Shown here: one piece after another, positions 21,420-33,471 of the stretch | Numbering within the stretch: the first letter of the stretch is position 1 | Layout of the letters: the number at the start of each line of letters is the position of its first letter | Assembly: GCA_003255025.1 (NCBI GenBank) | Contig: QANY01004819.1 | Coordinates: 1,302,001 to 1,366,000, forward strand | Source of the DNA: Datisca glomerata | Lineage: Eukaryota; Streptophyta; Magnoliopsida; Cucurbitales; Datiscaceae | Length of the DNA: 64,000 bases | Direction of reading: 5' to 3' | The notes under the pieces: generated by a model | What the model saw: the letters and a program-made list of their open reading frames with translations, nothing else | Told to the model about the DNA's origin: nothing | The model's database searches: none | Program-made: the position numbers and the translations under genes

Positions 21420-24400
21420 CACCCACCCACCATTTCAATCATGGTAAGTACAGAAATTTATCAGCCATTTTTCACTAAACATAGTTAAAACAATAACAAC
21501 AATGAGGAAACCCCATTAATATAGTTACAAGAAACTCCTTTTAAGAAGAAGCTTACTGTTGGGCCTAAAGAGCGATTCACAAAACCAATCATTTTCTTCT
21601 AGAAGCTAATGACGAGTACTCAACATCCCCTAAATATTTAATTGGTCGATGTGAACAATTAAATAAAACCAAACCAAATAAACAATTAACCAACAATAAA
21701 ACTAACAACTTGATTCTAATACCATAAACTACCAATGCTTGAGACCGAGAAATGATACACAGATTGCATCGTCATAATATATACCTTCGTTAGCAAATTA
21801 CGTTTTCATAATAAGAGAATGATATAAGTTGTGTAATCATCTCAAATTATTTTCATGGTCGATGACTGCAAGAAAGCATACTAGCTAAAACTCTTATCTT
21901 TCACCCCAATCAATTTAACTACCACCTAGGTATTTGCTTTAGTCAATATTTTTTTGGGTAAGGCAGTATGCAAATCTTCCAATCCAAATGTTCCTGAACA
22001 AACTAGTAAAGGTGACTCCATAGGATCAGAAACAACGATTCCATTCTAACATTAATCTTTCCCAACAAATTCATTGTCATGCTAGAACAATATTCTCATA
22101 CCTAGGACAAGATTCAAGTATTAGTAGCCCCCAAATGTAGTTCAATAGTAGCACCCTTCCATTTGGTGCTTGATTTGGAAAAAGCGATGAGTTGTAGATA
22201 GTTCTTACAATGATGATGAATTAAACTCACAGGATAAACTAAGGAAATAGTCAATATCTTAAATGAATTTCTATGCTATAATTTTCTGTCAAATAGAAGT
22301 TATAAGAGTCCTTTTGAAGAACCCAAACAATTCTTTACTAAAGCAAATACCTAAAGTTTCTCCCCTTGGCTATGAGGATGCAATTGACCAAATCCTTTTT
22401 AGTTCCCCAGCAGTAGGGGCCTGTAAGCAAGTTAATAGATAGAATGAGTTCATTTGGAATTAAAGATTTATTATATTAGTGAGTTGACACTTAGAGACAA
22501 ATCGATAAAATTAAGGACCACAAGTCCATATTTAAAAAACATGGTTGAATAACATACTTCTAATTAAATTGAATTTAAAGGAAGTCAAGTTCCTTAGACG
22601 TGAAATACGAAAAAGGAAGTTAGGAACTCACCATATCTCACATATTCTCATTCTCAAATCCTCCTTAAATATATTCTTCTATCCCTTACCATTCAATGAT
22701 TTCTAAAGAATCTCCTTTAGACTGAGAACTTATGTCTGATCCATTTCAATAAGCACCATATTTACTCTTTTATAAAAAAATAATGATACAATAAAAGAAA
22801 TATCAGTCACCGTAAAATTCACTATAATCTTATAACTGATTTATTTTACTCAGCCAAGTTGATACAATTTGAAGCATAAACAATTTTTGAAAATGTTCCT
22901 ACTCAAAGATACTCTTCTCCTTGGCAACTCCCAAGGTAACTAAAAATACAAATTTATATTCAGATGACTACATTGCTGCAACATCTCAATCTCTCCACAA
23001 ACTTCATCATATCCTTCATCCTAAACATGGAGAAAAAATATGTATAATTCCATCAATCCAAATTTATAGCCAATCACTAAACTCATTCTCAATTTAATAG
23101 GAAACATGCCCTTTCTAATAATGATTACTTAATAAACAAAATGAGAAACAAAAGATTAATTTCAGAGACAATATAGTAAATATCGTAGAAGATAATGATA
23201 GAGCATAGATTAAAACCAAACAAAAAAGGTCAAGTTCTATGACTTAAGGCCAGCCTGAAGATACTAATTTAATCCATGATGCTTTCTATCATAACAATTT
23301 TCTTACTCAGAAGGTGAAATGAAAGAATTGACATACATTTTTTATCATTACAATGCCACGTACTTTGTTGTGTTCAATAAAAGCTTTCATTGAGACCTTT
23401 ATATTCTTGAAACCATAAGCATTATGTTAAATGCTATGCCATGTGTTTGATTGCCGCTAAAACCCTTATAGCAAAGAGTTAAAAAGACAGAGAAAGAACA
23501 TTCATTCAATTGAGCCTACAGAGAAGGGATGGAGCGAGAGACAACACAAACTTAGTATTGAACACTCAATCCAAACTTAAATTTTGAATCACAATTTAGA
23601 CAAGTAAAAAGAAACAAGGTTTTCCAACATTACTTATACCCAAGCCACATTCAAGAAATTTGAATTTGAAATTCACTTCATCCATCCTTTTCCCAATGAA
23701 TCCCTGAACCATAACCTTCAAACTCATTATTAACCCATGATGTAAGTTTTTTAACTGAGCATAAGAGGAAATGGGAAAAGATTTCCATCTTGCATGCAAG
23801 AAAAACTTCCATGCCCGAGTACAAAAAAAAAAAAGAAGTTAGGGACTCGATCCCAAATTTCCTCTTTCTCATCCAACCAAAACATAGAACTTAGCCCAAG
23901 AGATGAAAACTTAAATTTAAGAGAGAAACAATAATAAAAAATTCTAGAAATTGGATGCCACAACTTCATCTCACCAGTTTCTCTCCATCTTGGGTTCTTG
24001 GTCTCTTTCGGGTTCTTTAAAATTCACAAGTTGGAGTTAAGTTTAATAAATTTTCAATTACAGATATATAGTTTCCCCAAAATTGGTGTATAAATTAGCA
24101 CTTGAGAAATTAAGAAGCTAAGATTGTGAAAAAATAAATAGCTGTAAAATTTGAAGAACCTTGGAGGTAAAAATCAATATCATTCACATATTGAAGACTT
24201 TGAAGAGGTGTACAACTGTTTTAGATAGGGGGAGACAGAGAGCGAGACAAATAGAAAGAAAACAAAAGTAAGAGAGTCTTGAGAATCCTAGCGGCACAAT
24301 GGTATTCTTCACAGCTTCAGTAGTAATGTCCTGAGAATCTGAGTGGACAAATCTAATCCCCTTGGCAGGGTGCACTTCTCAAGCGGCAAAGCTCAGTCTT

Positions 24401-26621
24401 GAGAACCATAGCGACCGATACTAAGCGATGCTGCTCAACAGCCCCCGAGCCATAAAAACCCTAAACTTTCCTAATCTTAGTTGCTTAATTTTTTTTGGGA
24501 AAGAAGAGGCTAACTGCATCAATTAGAAGCTAAATTTGAGAAGAGTTTAAACAATTTTGAGAAAATCAGAGGGATTTTGAGATAGAGGCTTATTAAGAGA
24601 GGGAGAGTGTCGGAGGATAAAAATTTGAAAAGCCTTGAAAATAGGGAGAGGGGGAGAGAAAAGTGAGAGATCAGACTAAGAGAAAAGAGTGAGAGAGCAT
24701 ACCAGCCTAGGGAGAGCTGGCAGCCTCGCCTTGGTTCCATGGGAATCACAAAGAGATAAGAAGATAAACGGATATTTGGGTATGAAGTTTCTTTGAAAAG
24801 TATCGAAGAATTGGCCTACTTTTTAATTTTTAGTGTGTTTATTTTTCAAGGCTCGGGGTTTTGTTTTTGACTCCCCCTTCTTCACAAGCGTTATGGTTTA
24901 AAACGCAATAATGCAATGCAGTAAAAGACTATATTTGTTGTACTGAAATCACTTAGAGCAATTGTGTTCTCAACTCAATTATCTGATTGATCAACTGATG
25001 AACTGATTAAACTGAACTCATCTGATTGATGCCATCAGAATAATATCATGTATATCTTTCTTGATAATGGCGTATCAGATATTTAGGGATAATAAAAATT
25101 AAAAATTAATATTTAATTTCAAATTACTCAATGTAGTGGGACCCACTGTACAATGGTGCACAACTGCAGTGTCATGTGGCACTACAGTGTTGTACCCCCA
25201 CTAATGTAGAGCCATGTGACACTACAGTAGTCCATGTAAATCTATAATACTTAATCAATGATTTACACGTGGTAATTATTACAAATTAAATATTTATTTT
25301 AATCAGACAAATATCTAGGTATCAATTAATTTAAAATTAACATATTTGATTACCCCTATCAACTGGATTATCTGTTATTTCACAAATAACAGATTTAGTT
25401 GACCTAAATTATTATCTAATAATAATTTAATTATCTAATTTCACAAATTAGATATTTTGTCTCACTTGTTGATAATTAAAAATATAATCGATAATTATAT
25501 ATAAATAATTTCCAGTTCAATTAATTAATTTTTAATTAATTAATCACACATAATTACGTACTTGCCCCAAAATAAAAATTCTTTTACAAGTTAGTCCTCT
25601 TCCCATGTCCTGAAATATTCATACTTTAGACTGCGTAGTATAGAGGTGACTTGAGAACCATGGACTTATAATCCTAAGCTCCAATAAATCAGATTATCAA
25701 TTAAACTCTTTAATTAAATAATCTTATTTATTAATTTCATTATTACTCCACTATAAATATGGAATTAAACTCTTAGTGATTATAGAATGTATTTACAGAG
25801 TATTCTCACGTAGTCCACTGATATAATCAATTCATGTAGTTATGTCCTCCAATTATTGGTTCGTAAATTAGAACTAATCAAAATTACCATTTTACCCTTC
25901 TAATTACCTATTGATCCTTAAGTACCATTAATTCACTAGGGAATGACTAATTTACCATCTTCTTATAAATTTGAGGTCAATAACCATTCAGCTCCAGAAT
26001 TAACATTTAAGAGAACCAATTACGAAAGCTTGGATTCTAAATCTTGTAAGATCATGTTCTCAGCCATCCATATCACTAAAATCTCCAAAACAAAAGTCAC
26101 TAGCATGTTTTATAAACAAACATTAACGAGTGAATCAAAAGATCCAATAGACATGTATAAGAGTTCATGACTACTCAAGATTCAGAATAATCTACATATG
26201 ACCATCGAATTGATGTATATTAAATCTTTATGATAAACGACACATTGATAAATATATTAATTCACATCGGTCCAGTCATATATAATCTCAATATATAAAG
26301 TACATTCACTAAGATGTATATCCACATCAATGATCCAGATTTAGATCACACACATTCATAATGTTTAGTAAACTGTGCTAGCAAGCATTCATTAAAGATT
26401 CCATACTTTGATATGGTGCTGACAATTTTATTCATTATCTAGATCTTAATCTTCTCGTACTAATACAAGATCATAGTCTCATTAATGAATATGAAATTTT
26501 CATATATTTATATAAATTATTCAACAATAATTGAAAAGAAAAATTATAAGAAGAATTTAATCCTCATTAAGTTTCATATCAAAATGTCAATACACGCGCT
26601 TTAAGGGCATAACCCTCAACA

Positions 26622-26637
26622 ATCTCCCACTTGCCCT
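26622..26637 (-). promoter_or_regulatory. Polypurine tract of Copia-A
   Basis: On the minus strand GGGCAAGTGGGAGAT lies immediately before the LTR start TGTTGAGGG, the expected place for the plus-strand DNA primer of an LTR retrotransposon. Confidence 0.75.
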
Positions 26638-26639
26638 AA

Positions 26640-29600
26640 AGAAAATGTGGCATCTCTCTTAATCATATGTTATGCATGTGACCCTCAAATGATTTTGCAG
26701 GAAATGTCTTTGTAACAGGATCAGCCAGGTTCTGTTCTGACCCTATCTTTATAACAATCACATACCATCGATGCACGATCTCTATTACAATATGATATTT
26801 TCTCTCTATGTGCTTACCCCTCTTGTGACTCCTCGGTTCCTTGAAATTCACTACCACCCCACTGTTATCACAGTACATGATCAGTGTCTTGTCCATATTT
26901 GAAACTACTTACATATCAATATAGAACTTTTTGAGCCATACCGCTTCTTTCGCAGGTTCACAAGCCGCTATATATTCGGCTTCCACAGTGGAATCTGCAA
27001 TGCTGGATTGTTTAATACTTCTCCAGACTGTAGCTCATCCACTTAGGATGAATATTGATCCAGACGTTGACTTTCACTATCTCTATTTGATTAAAAATCA
27101 GAATCAATATATCTAGTGGGGTTTAGATCCCCAACTGATTGTTTATTTTTTCGTTCTCCTAAGATACTTGAGAATGTACTTTACTGCAATCTAGTATTCC
27201 AAACCTGGATTTGATTAATAACGACTAACAATTCCAACTGCATAATAGATGTCCGGTCTTATACATAACATGGCATACATGAGACTTCCAACTACTGAAG
27301 TATGGGGAACCTTTCTCATATCCCCTTCCTCCTAAGATGTCTTAGGACATTATTCCTTAGAAAGGACAATTCCATATCTAGTCGGCATTTGACCTTTCTT
27401 AAAATTTTTCATAGAGAATCTTTTCAGCACCTTATCAATATAAGATACTTGAGAAAGTGCTAAAAGCTTATTCTTTCTATCCTTTAGGATTTGGATGCCC
27501 CGAATATAGTTCGCTTCTCCCAAATCTTTTATTTGAAATTTCTCAGCTAACCATTTCTTTACCTTTGACAAAGTTTCTACATCATTTCTAATGAGTAGAA
27601 TATCGTCAACATAAAGAAATAAGAAGACCATTATCTTATCTTTGATGTATTTATAAACATAGATTTCATTAACATTTTTCTCGAAACCACAAGACTTTAT
27701 AATCTCATCAAAGGTAAGATTCCAAGATCTAGATGCTTTTTTAATCCATAAATGGATTTAAACAACTTGCATACTTTCTGATCTTGCTTCTTTTGTACGA
27801 ACCCTTCTGGTTGCATCATATAGAGAGTTTTTTCAAGAGAGTCATTTAGAAAAGCTGTCTTGATGTCCGTTTTCCATATCTCATAGTCATAACTAGCGGC
27901 TATGGACAAAAGGATGCAAATGGATTTGAGCATGGCCACAGGGTAAAATGTCTCTTCATAATCGACTCTCTCCCTTTATGTATAGCCATTGGCTATTAAC
28001 TGTGCCTTGAAAGTCTATACTTTCTCATCTGCACCTCTTTTCTTCTTGAAAATCCATTTACATCAGATGAGCCTGACATCTCCAGGTGGATCTACAAGTT
28101 CCTAGACGAAATTGGAATACATATATTTCATTTCTTGGTTCATGGCATCTTATCATTTCTACTTTTCAAGATCATCCATTGCTTCTTCATAAGATAATAG
28201 ATTGTCCTTATCAGTTTCTTAGACTAGGACATGTGCGTCTAGTTCGTAGCGTACTAGTTATCTCACAACCCTCCCACTACGATGTTGCACCAGGGTTTCC
28301 TCTGTAGGAACTGTGGTTTCTTTGGTTTGCCATTTATTAGTATAAATTTAAGGTGGTCTGGTCTCCTCATCCGTTAATTCCTCAAAAACTATTTTGCTAC
28401 GAGGTTTGTAGTTTTACATATAGTCAAGTTCAAGGAATGTGGCATTTGTCGATACACCATTTGTTGTGGTGTTCTAGGTGTTGTGAGTTGGGGATAAGGA
28501 TTCCACATTCCAGCAAATAATCTTTAAATTTTAAATCCAAGTATTCACCACCTCGATCGGATCGAAGGGTTTTCAATGATTTACCTAATTGCTTTTCAGC
28601 TTCATCTTTGAAGTTTTTAAACTTTCCAAAAGTTTCAAACTCTCTTTGAATTAGGTAAGTATAACTATATCTTGAGTAATCGTCAATAAAAGTGACGAAA
28701 TACTCATACCCACGTCTAGCTTGTACATTGATCAGTCCACAGACATCACTATGTACTATCTCAAGTGGTTCCTTTGCTCTTTGTCCTTTTCCCGAGAAAT
28801 GTCTCTTGGTCATTTTACCCTCTAGACAGGATTCACAAACAGAAAGAGTTCTAACTTTTAGTTCTCTCAAAGCACCATACTTTGTTAACATGTCTAACCT
28901 ATTTAGATTAATGTCCCAACCTAAGATGCAAAAGATATATGTTATCATTATCATGAGAAACTCTTTATCCTTTATTAGTTTTAGGTTTTGTTACTTTAAA
29001 TAATTCGGAATTATTTAACGCGCGTTCAGTCGGATTAATCATATACAGTCTGTTTATTACTTTTACATGACAATAATCGAATCCATTCTTAGAAATAATA
29101 AACTCTTTATTAATAAAAAAAAATTGAATAACTGTTTTTGCAAAAATGAAAGAAAAATCAGATTTCTCAAAAATCCAAGAATATAATATACATCGTTCAA
29201 AACTAAATAATTATATCCAAAAAGTAAACAGATCATCCCTAATGCTTTAGCTGACACGAGCGCACCACTGCCAACTCTTAAAACGACTTGGCCATCAGCC
29301 AACTCCCTTGATGAATCAAGCATCTGCAAAGAAGAACATACATGGTTAGTGGCTCCTGAATCTAGTTACAATTTTTTAAAGTGCAAGTGTATACTATCGT
29401 CGTCAAGTAATAAATTTTTATAAAAATAGAGTATCGTCCACATGATTGATTGATATTAAATATTGAAATTAACAATACCTTAACTCTAATTGAGAATAAC
29501 AAAAAAACTAAGAGTTTTAATTAAAGTAAAACAATGAAGATTTGATAAAGTTAAATAATTCAAATTTGAATAGATAAAATATCTAGGGAATCTGATTTCA

Positions 29601-31496
29601 CCAAACCAAACATGCTCAAAATTCTAAAACTTAATCAATCAATGTTTATCAAATTATTGACAGCGAATTTCTTTAAAGTAATTATGAATCTTTCTCAGGC
29701 ATTGATTACAATGCATCAGAGATACTAATCTCACATCTTTATCAAGATTAAATAAATTGAAACTTATTAAGCAAAATAAATTATAATTGCTAGACTAGAT
29801 GCATAATTATCTAACTTATAAAATTCTAATGGTGTTATAAACAAGAGCAAATTTAATCATTACTTCCCAGTCTCAGAACTAAATCCAAAATCATGCAATA
29901 GTTGGACAGACGATCACAAGCATTAAGAACGTATTATAACACTCAATAATATTGAATAAATATCGATTGAATTAAAAATCAAAATTTATGAATAATTATG
30001 ATTTGGGTACGTCGTAGCCGTAGATAAGAAATTTAGAACATACTTTTTTGTTTTTTTGCAACTAAATTTAGAACATACTAGAATAAGAAATTATCCTAAT
30101 AATATTCATGAACTTGGAGGAAAAGATAAGAAAAAACTAGATTTTAGGATGAATTGAAGCTGAGATTCGTCTCCTAATTGGATTTGTCTTTGTTTCCTCC
30201 CCCAAAAGTTTTCTCATCTTCCTCTCACATCCAAAGAGTCCCCAAAAAGACCTAAAATATTTTATTTATACACTAGGATTCAATAAGGATAAAATAGAAG
30301 AAAATGTGGCAAATGTTATCGCGCCAGCGTCGCTACCCTAGAAGACAGCGTCGCAGAGCTGGCTTACTGCCTAGCTAGCCAGCGCCCAGCTGCTTGTACC
30401 CAGCGTCGTGACGCAAGTCCTTCTGCCAAGGTTCATCCTTTTCTCAATTTCTTCGCATTTTTTCCTTCCAAGTCTTTTAAAATCAACCCAAATGCACAAG
30501 CATATTTTACGTACAAAAGTAAAAATAAATCAAACAATAACTCTCAAAAACAACAAAATTAAAATTAAGATTAACTAAAATATGAGTGTGAAACACACTC
30601 ATCAATATTCCACTAACAAGTTTCAAGTACAAGTTAATCATATTTACCTTTCTTTTTCAGCTCAGAGACATACTTGTTACAATTTCTCTTTTAATGACTT
30701 TCAACCCCACAATGGAAACATTTTCCCTTGGGCTTGTTGACTTTCTTATTCTTCTTAGCTTTTGAAGATGTCTTGGCTTTCTTCCCTTTCTTGTTCTAAT
30801 CTTTGCCCTTACCATTGATCTTCTTCATTCTCTTACTTTTATTAGTTGAATAAGACTTTTGCTCGACAATATTTGCCTCGCCCTCTTTGGTCATTCTAAG
30901 TTTGAGTGACTAAAATTTTGTTGTCCATTCAATAATTGGGTCATGTTGAATTACAACTTGTTCATAACATAGTTGGTCGTGAACGCAGAAAAAACTTGTG
31001 TGAGCAAATCAAGTGTAATGCTAACTTGAGTTCGCTCATTATTGGTCGCCCCATGTACTTCTGCCTCGTGCATTATATTGATCATGTTCAAAACATGTTC
31101 TCGCCAAGAAGTATCCATTCTCTTCTTTGTCGTCATATAGCTTTCAGTGGCCTTATGACGACTTTAATCAAACTGCTGCCCAAACATCGCCTGTAGAGAT
31201 TCCATAATCTCATAGGCAGTCTCCATACTTTCATGTTTGGTTCTCAAAACATCATTCATGCTCACAAGCATGTAGCACTTCACCTTGTTGTTTGATATTA
31301 TCCAAGCATCATATTTATCCCTAACATTCTTAGGGGCATTAGCAACGGGCTCCTCAGGATATTTCTCAATAAAAATGAACTTATTGTTCTCACAAATCAA
31401 CATTAAGTTCATATTTGATTTCCAACGAATTAAATTATCACCATTCAATTTCTCAAGCGTGAGTAAAGTAGTAACATGTATGCCCATAATAGTCAT
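26640..31496 (-). pseudogene. Copia-A gag-pol, broken
   Basis: Read from 31496 leftward. Gag (LEKLNGDNLIRWKSNMNLML) runs to about 30900. A lysine-rich stretch and a zinc knuckle CFHCGVESH.KRNC follow near 30700, with a stop inside. The protease remnant (ATNHV context, 29345-29280) is separated from gag by a foreign insert at 29368-30606. Integrase (28954-28455) has CESCLEGK, FIDDYSRY and LRSDRGGEYLD, but its third catalytic region is deleted. Reverse transcriptase pieces lie at 28060-27350, including FLYVDDILLIRND with an intact YVDD. RNase H is at 26990-26663 (CDNSGVV, KHIERKYH). Stops and frameshifts abound, so it cannot encode a working polyprotein. Domain order PR-INT-RT-RH identifies copia. 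Confidence 0.92.
29368..30606. mobile_element. Unclassified 1.24 kb insertion in Copia-A
   Basis: Copia-B is continuous across the equivalent point (52548-52580: CCTAGTGGAATACGATTTG...GATTCAGGAG). In Copia-A the matching halves CTCCTGAATC and TTCCACTAA are separated by 1.24 kb, with about 24 bp of Copia lost. The insert begins TTACAATTTTTTAAAGTGCAAG and ends GTGAAACACACTCATCAATA. It has a GC-rich core (30310-30425) with repeated AGCGTCG. No coding sequence, TG..CA LTR or clear terminal inverted repeat was seen, so the class is unknown. Confidence 0.65.
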
Positions 31497-33452
31497 AATA
31501 ATGATAACTGAAATTTAAAACATACAAGATTCAATATAATTGATAAATATCTAGAATTTGAAAAGTAAACGGGATGCATGAATGTAACATAATAAACACA
31601 CAAATTTAACATTTACTAATGACGATAAAACAATTCAATTAATGTGCAGCCTTAGGGGCAGTTAGATTAACTTCAGACTGTCTATGAGACACTCTCATCC
31701 TTATTAATTAAAACTTAAAATATCTCATATTCTCTCTTTTAACAATAAGGTATCGCTTGTTAGGTCAAGTCACAACTATCCACATAAAGTTAATTGTGAC
31801 TTTGTGAGTATATCCATCATTTTAGATTTCATGATTTCATTTAAAATATGCCGCCTTAGGGTCGGTCAAAACTAAACTACATCACTTCCTCTTATATTTT
31901 TAAGAAGTACAACCTTGGTATTGGTACAGCTCAAAACCTTTCTTAGTGAGATGAAAACAAAGTCATCTCGAGGCCCTTACTACACCTCACAGTGTTGTAC
32001 TAATGATGGCGATCATAGGTTACATTGACATGTCAACCTTCTCTCATTCTCTATTTTAAGATTATGTGTTTCCATTTTAACTAATTAATTAATTCTAAAT
32101 TAATCATTGGTTAAAATAATAACTCTATGAATATTTAATAATCAGTTATACCAATCGCATTGGTCTAAGTTCATTTAACCTTCTAAAGCGCCTAAGTCAT
32201 AATTAGGTGAACTTAGATTAACTAATTAATTATATTCATCAAACTTTAATAAAACTCGTTTACTAAAGTCGGTTATCATAAAGATTACTACAACCCTTAA
32301 TGTGGTGTGATTACTAAGTTTTAACTAATTAAAATCTAGCAGTTTATATGCTATTGATTTCATATAACAATACATATAAACATATTAGGAAAATCCTAAT
32401 AAATCATATTTCTACTAATGAGATGTTTGATAAAATAAAACTGTGTGAGATTTTCATGTTTGGCATGTGATCGACTAATACATGGACATGTTATCAAACA
32501 TAACAACTAAAATAATAATTTAACAATTAAATAAAATAATAATGGACCGAGTGACTATTTAGTATTTCTAAATTACAATCCTTAAAATAAAGAAATAATA
32601 TTACAAAGCGGACTTTAAGAATACATATTTCCCAAATAAGGTATTCTCCTCCTAATATTTATCTTCATAATCTTCAAGCTTTGAACACAATTCTATTTAA
32701 TTAAGAAAAACTATTTTTCTTAATTAAAATTAATTTCTATAATTATCCATTTAAAAATAGTTGATTTTGACTTAATCAAATAAACACTTTATTTGATTTG
32801 GTCAAACTTGGGTCGAACTCAATCAACCTATTAATTTCTAATTTTCATAAAATTAAAAATTAAAAATTAATTTTAAAATTACATTAATTTCAAAACATAA
32901 AAAGATTACAGATAGAGATAAGGTTATCTACAGTAATAAGGTTGGTTGCTATCAGGGTTTCTGCGAAGCTTTCTCAAATGTGACAACAATTTCCACCAAT
33001 TATAGGACTCTCCTACCGCCGCCCATCACCGCCGGCCAGCCACAATAAGGTTACTACAGTGAATTCTAGCGATATTGCCGGTTTTCAAAAATCAGCAGTG
33101 CCTGTATCAGAAATCCAATTTCCGGCGTCGGCGTCAAAATTCTAAGAGAATTCTTGTTTCTTTTATTTTTCCTCCGTCGTTCGTCTCGTGAATTCTTCAT
33201 CTTCTCGCGATCGAAATAATTACAAAAAATATTCAAAATAAAATTACAAAAATTTCTACGCCCCAAGATTGAGTACACAAGATCTATAGAAAAAATTAAA
33301 GTACAAAGCCTACCTCAATAATCACTATACAATTAACGATCCATTATTTACCATACATTCAAAAAACATAACCATCCATTTATTCATACATATCTCATAT
33401 CATAGGAATAATGTAACAAAACTCACACAACATTTAACTTATAAATATATAA

Positions 33453-33470
33453 AGACTACTTTGATACCAC
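33453..33470 (-). promoter_or_regulatory. Primer-binding site of Copia-A
   Basis: On the minus strand, just inside the LTR, TGGTATCAAAGTAG resembles TGGTATCAGAGC, complementary to the 3' end of initiator tRNA-Met, the usual copia primer. Confidence 0.8.
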
Positions 33471-33471
33471 T

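Larger units (their letters stand above)
20367..24945. mobile_element. CACTA-2, nested in the Copia-A left LTR
   Basis: The left end is CACTACAAGAGAAAAATGC and the inverted right end is CAGTACAACAAATATAGTC, with AAA at 20364-20366 and AAA at 24946-24948. Deleting the element and one AAA gives GTAGAGGAAAATCACTTAGAGC. The other LTR of the same Copia (33973-33994) reads GTAGAGAAAATCACTATGAGC without interruption, so an empty site is present in this window. The left subterminal region holds 'CGATAGCGTTTTTAAACGCTATGGTAAC' type repeats (20395-20720). I recognised no transposase; the 4.6 kb interior has only short open frames. It contains a 10-base assembly gap. Confidence 0.93.
19898..26621 (-). 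repeat. Copia-A 3' LTR (left in window), split by CACTA-2
   Basis: Aligns throughout with the LTR at 33472-35695, for example GGTTAGGAATCAAATACCTCT and GATTAACCAT.AATCGTAGAG. Without CACTA-2 and one target copy it is about 2,142 bp. It ends ...AACCCTCAACA at 26621, next to a purine tract on the minus strand. It contains several copies of a GTAGTGCCA..TGGCACTAC palindrome. Confidence 0.9.
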
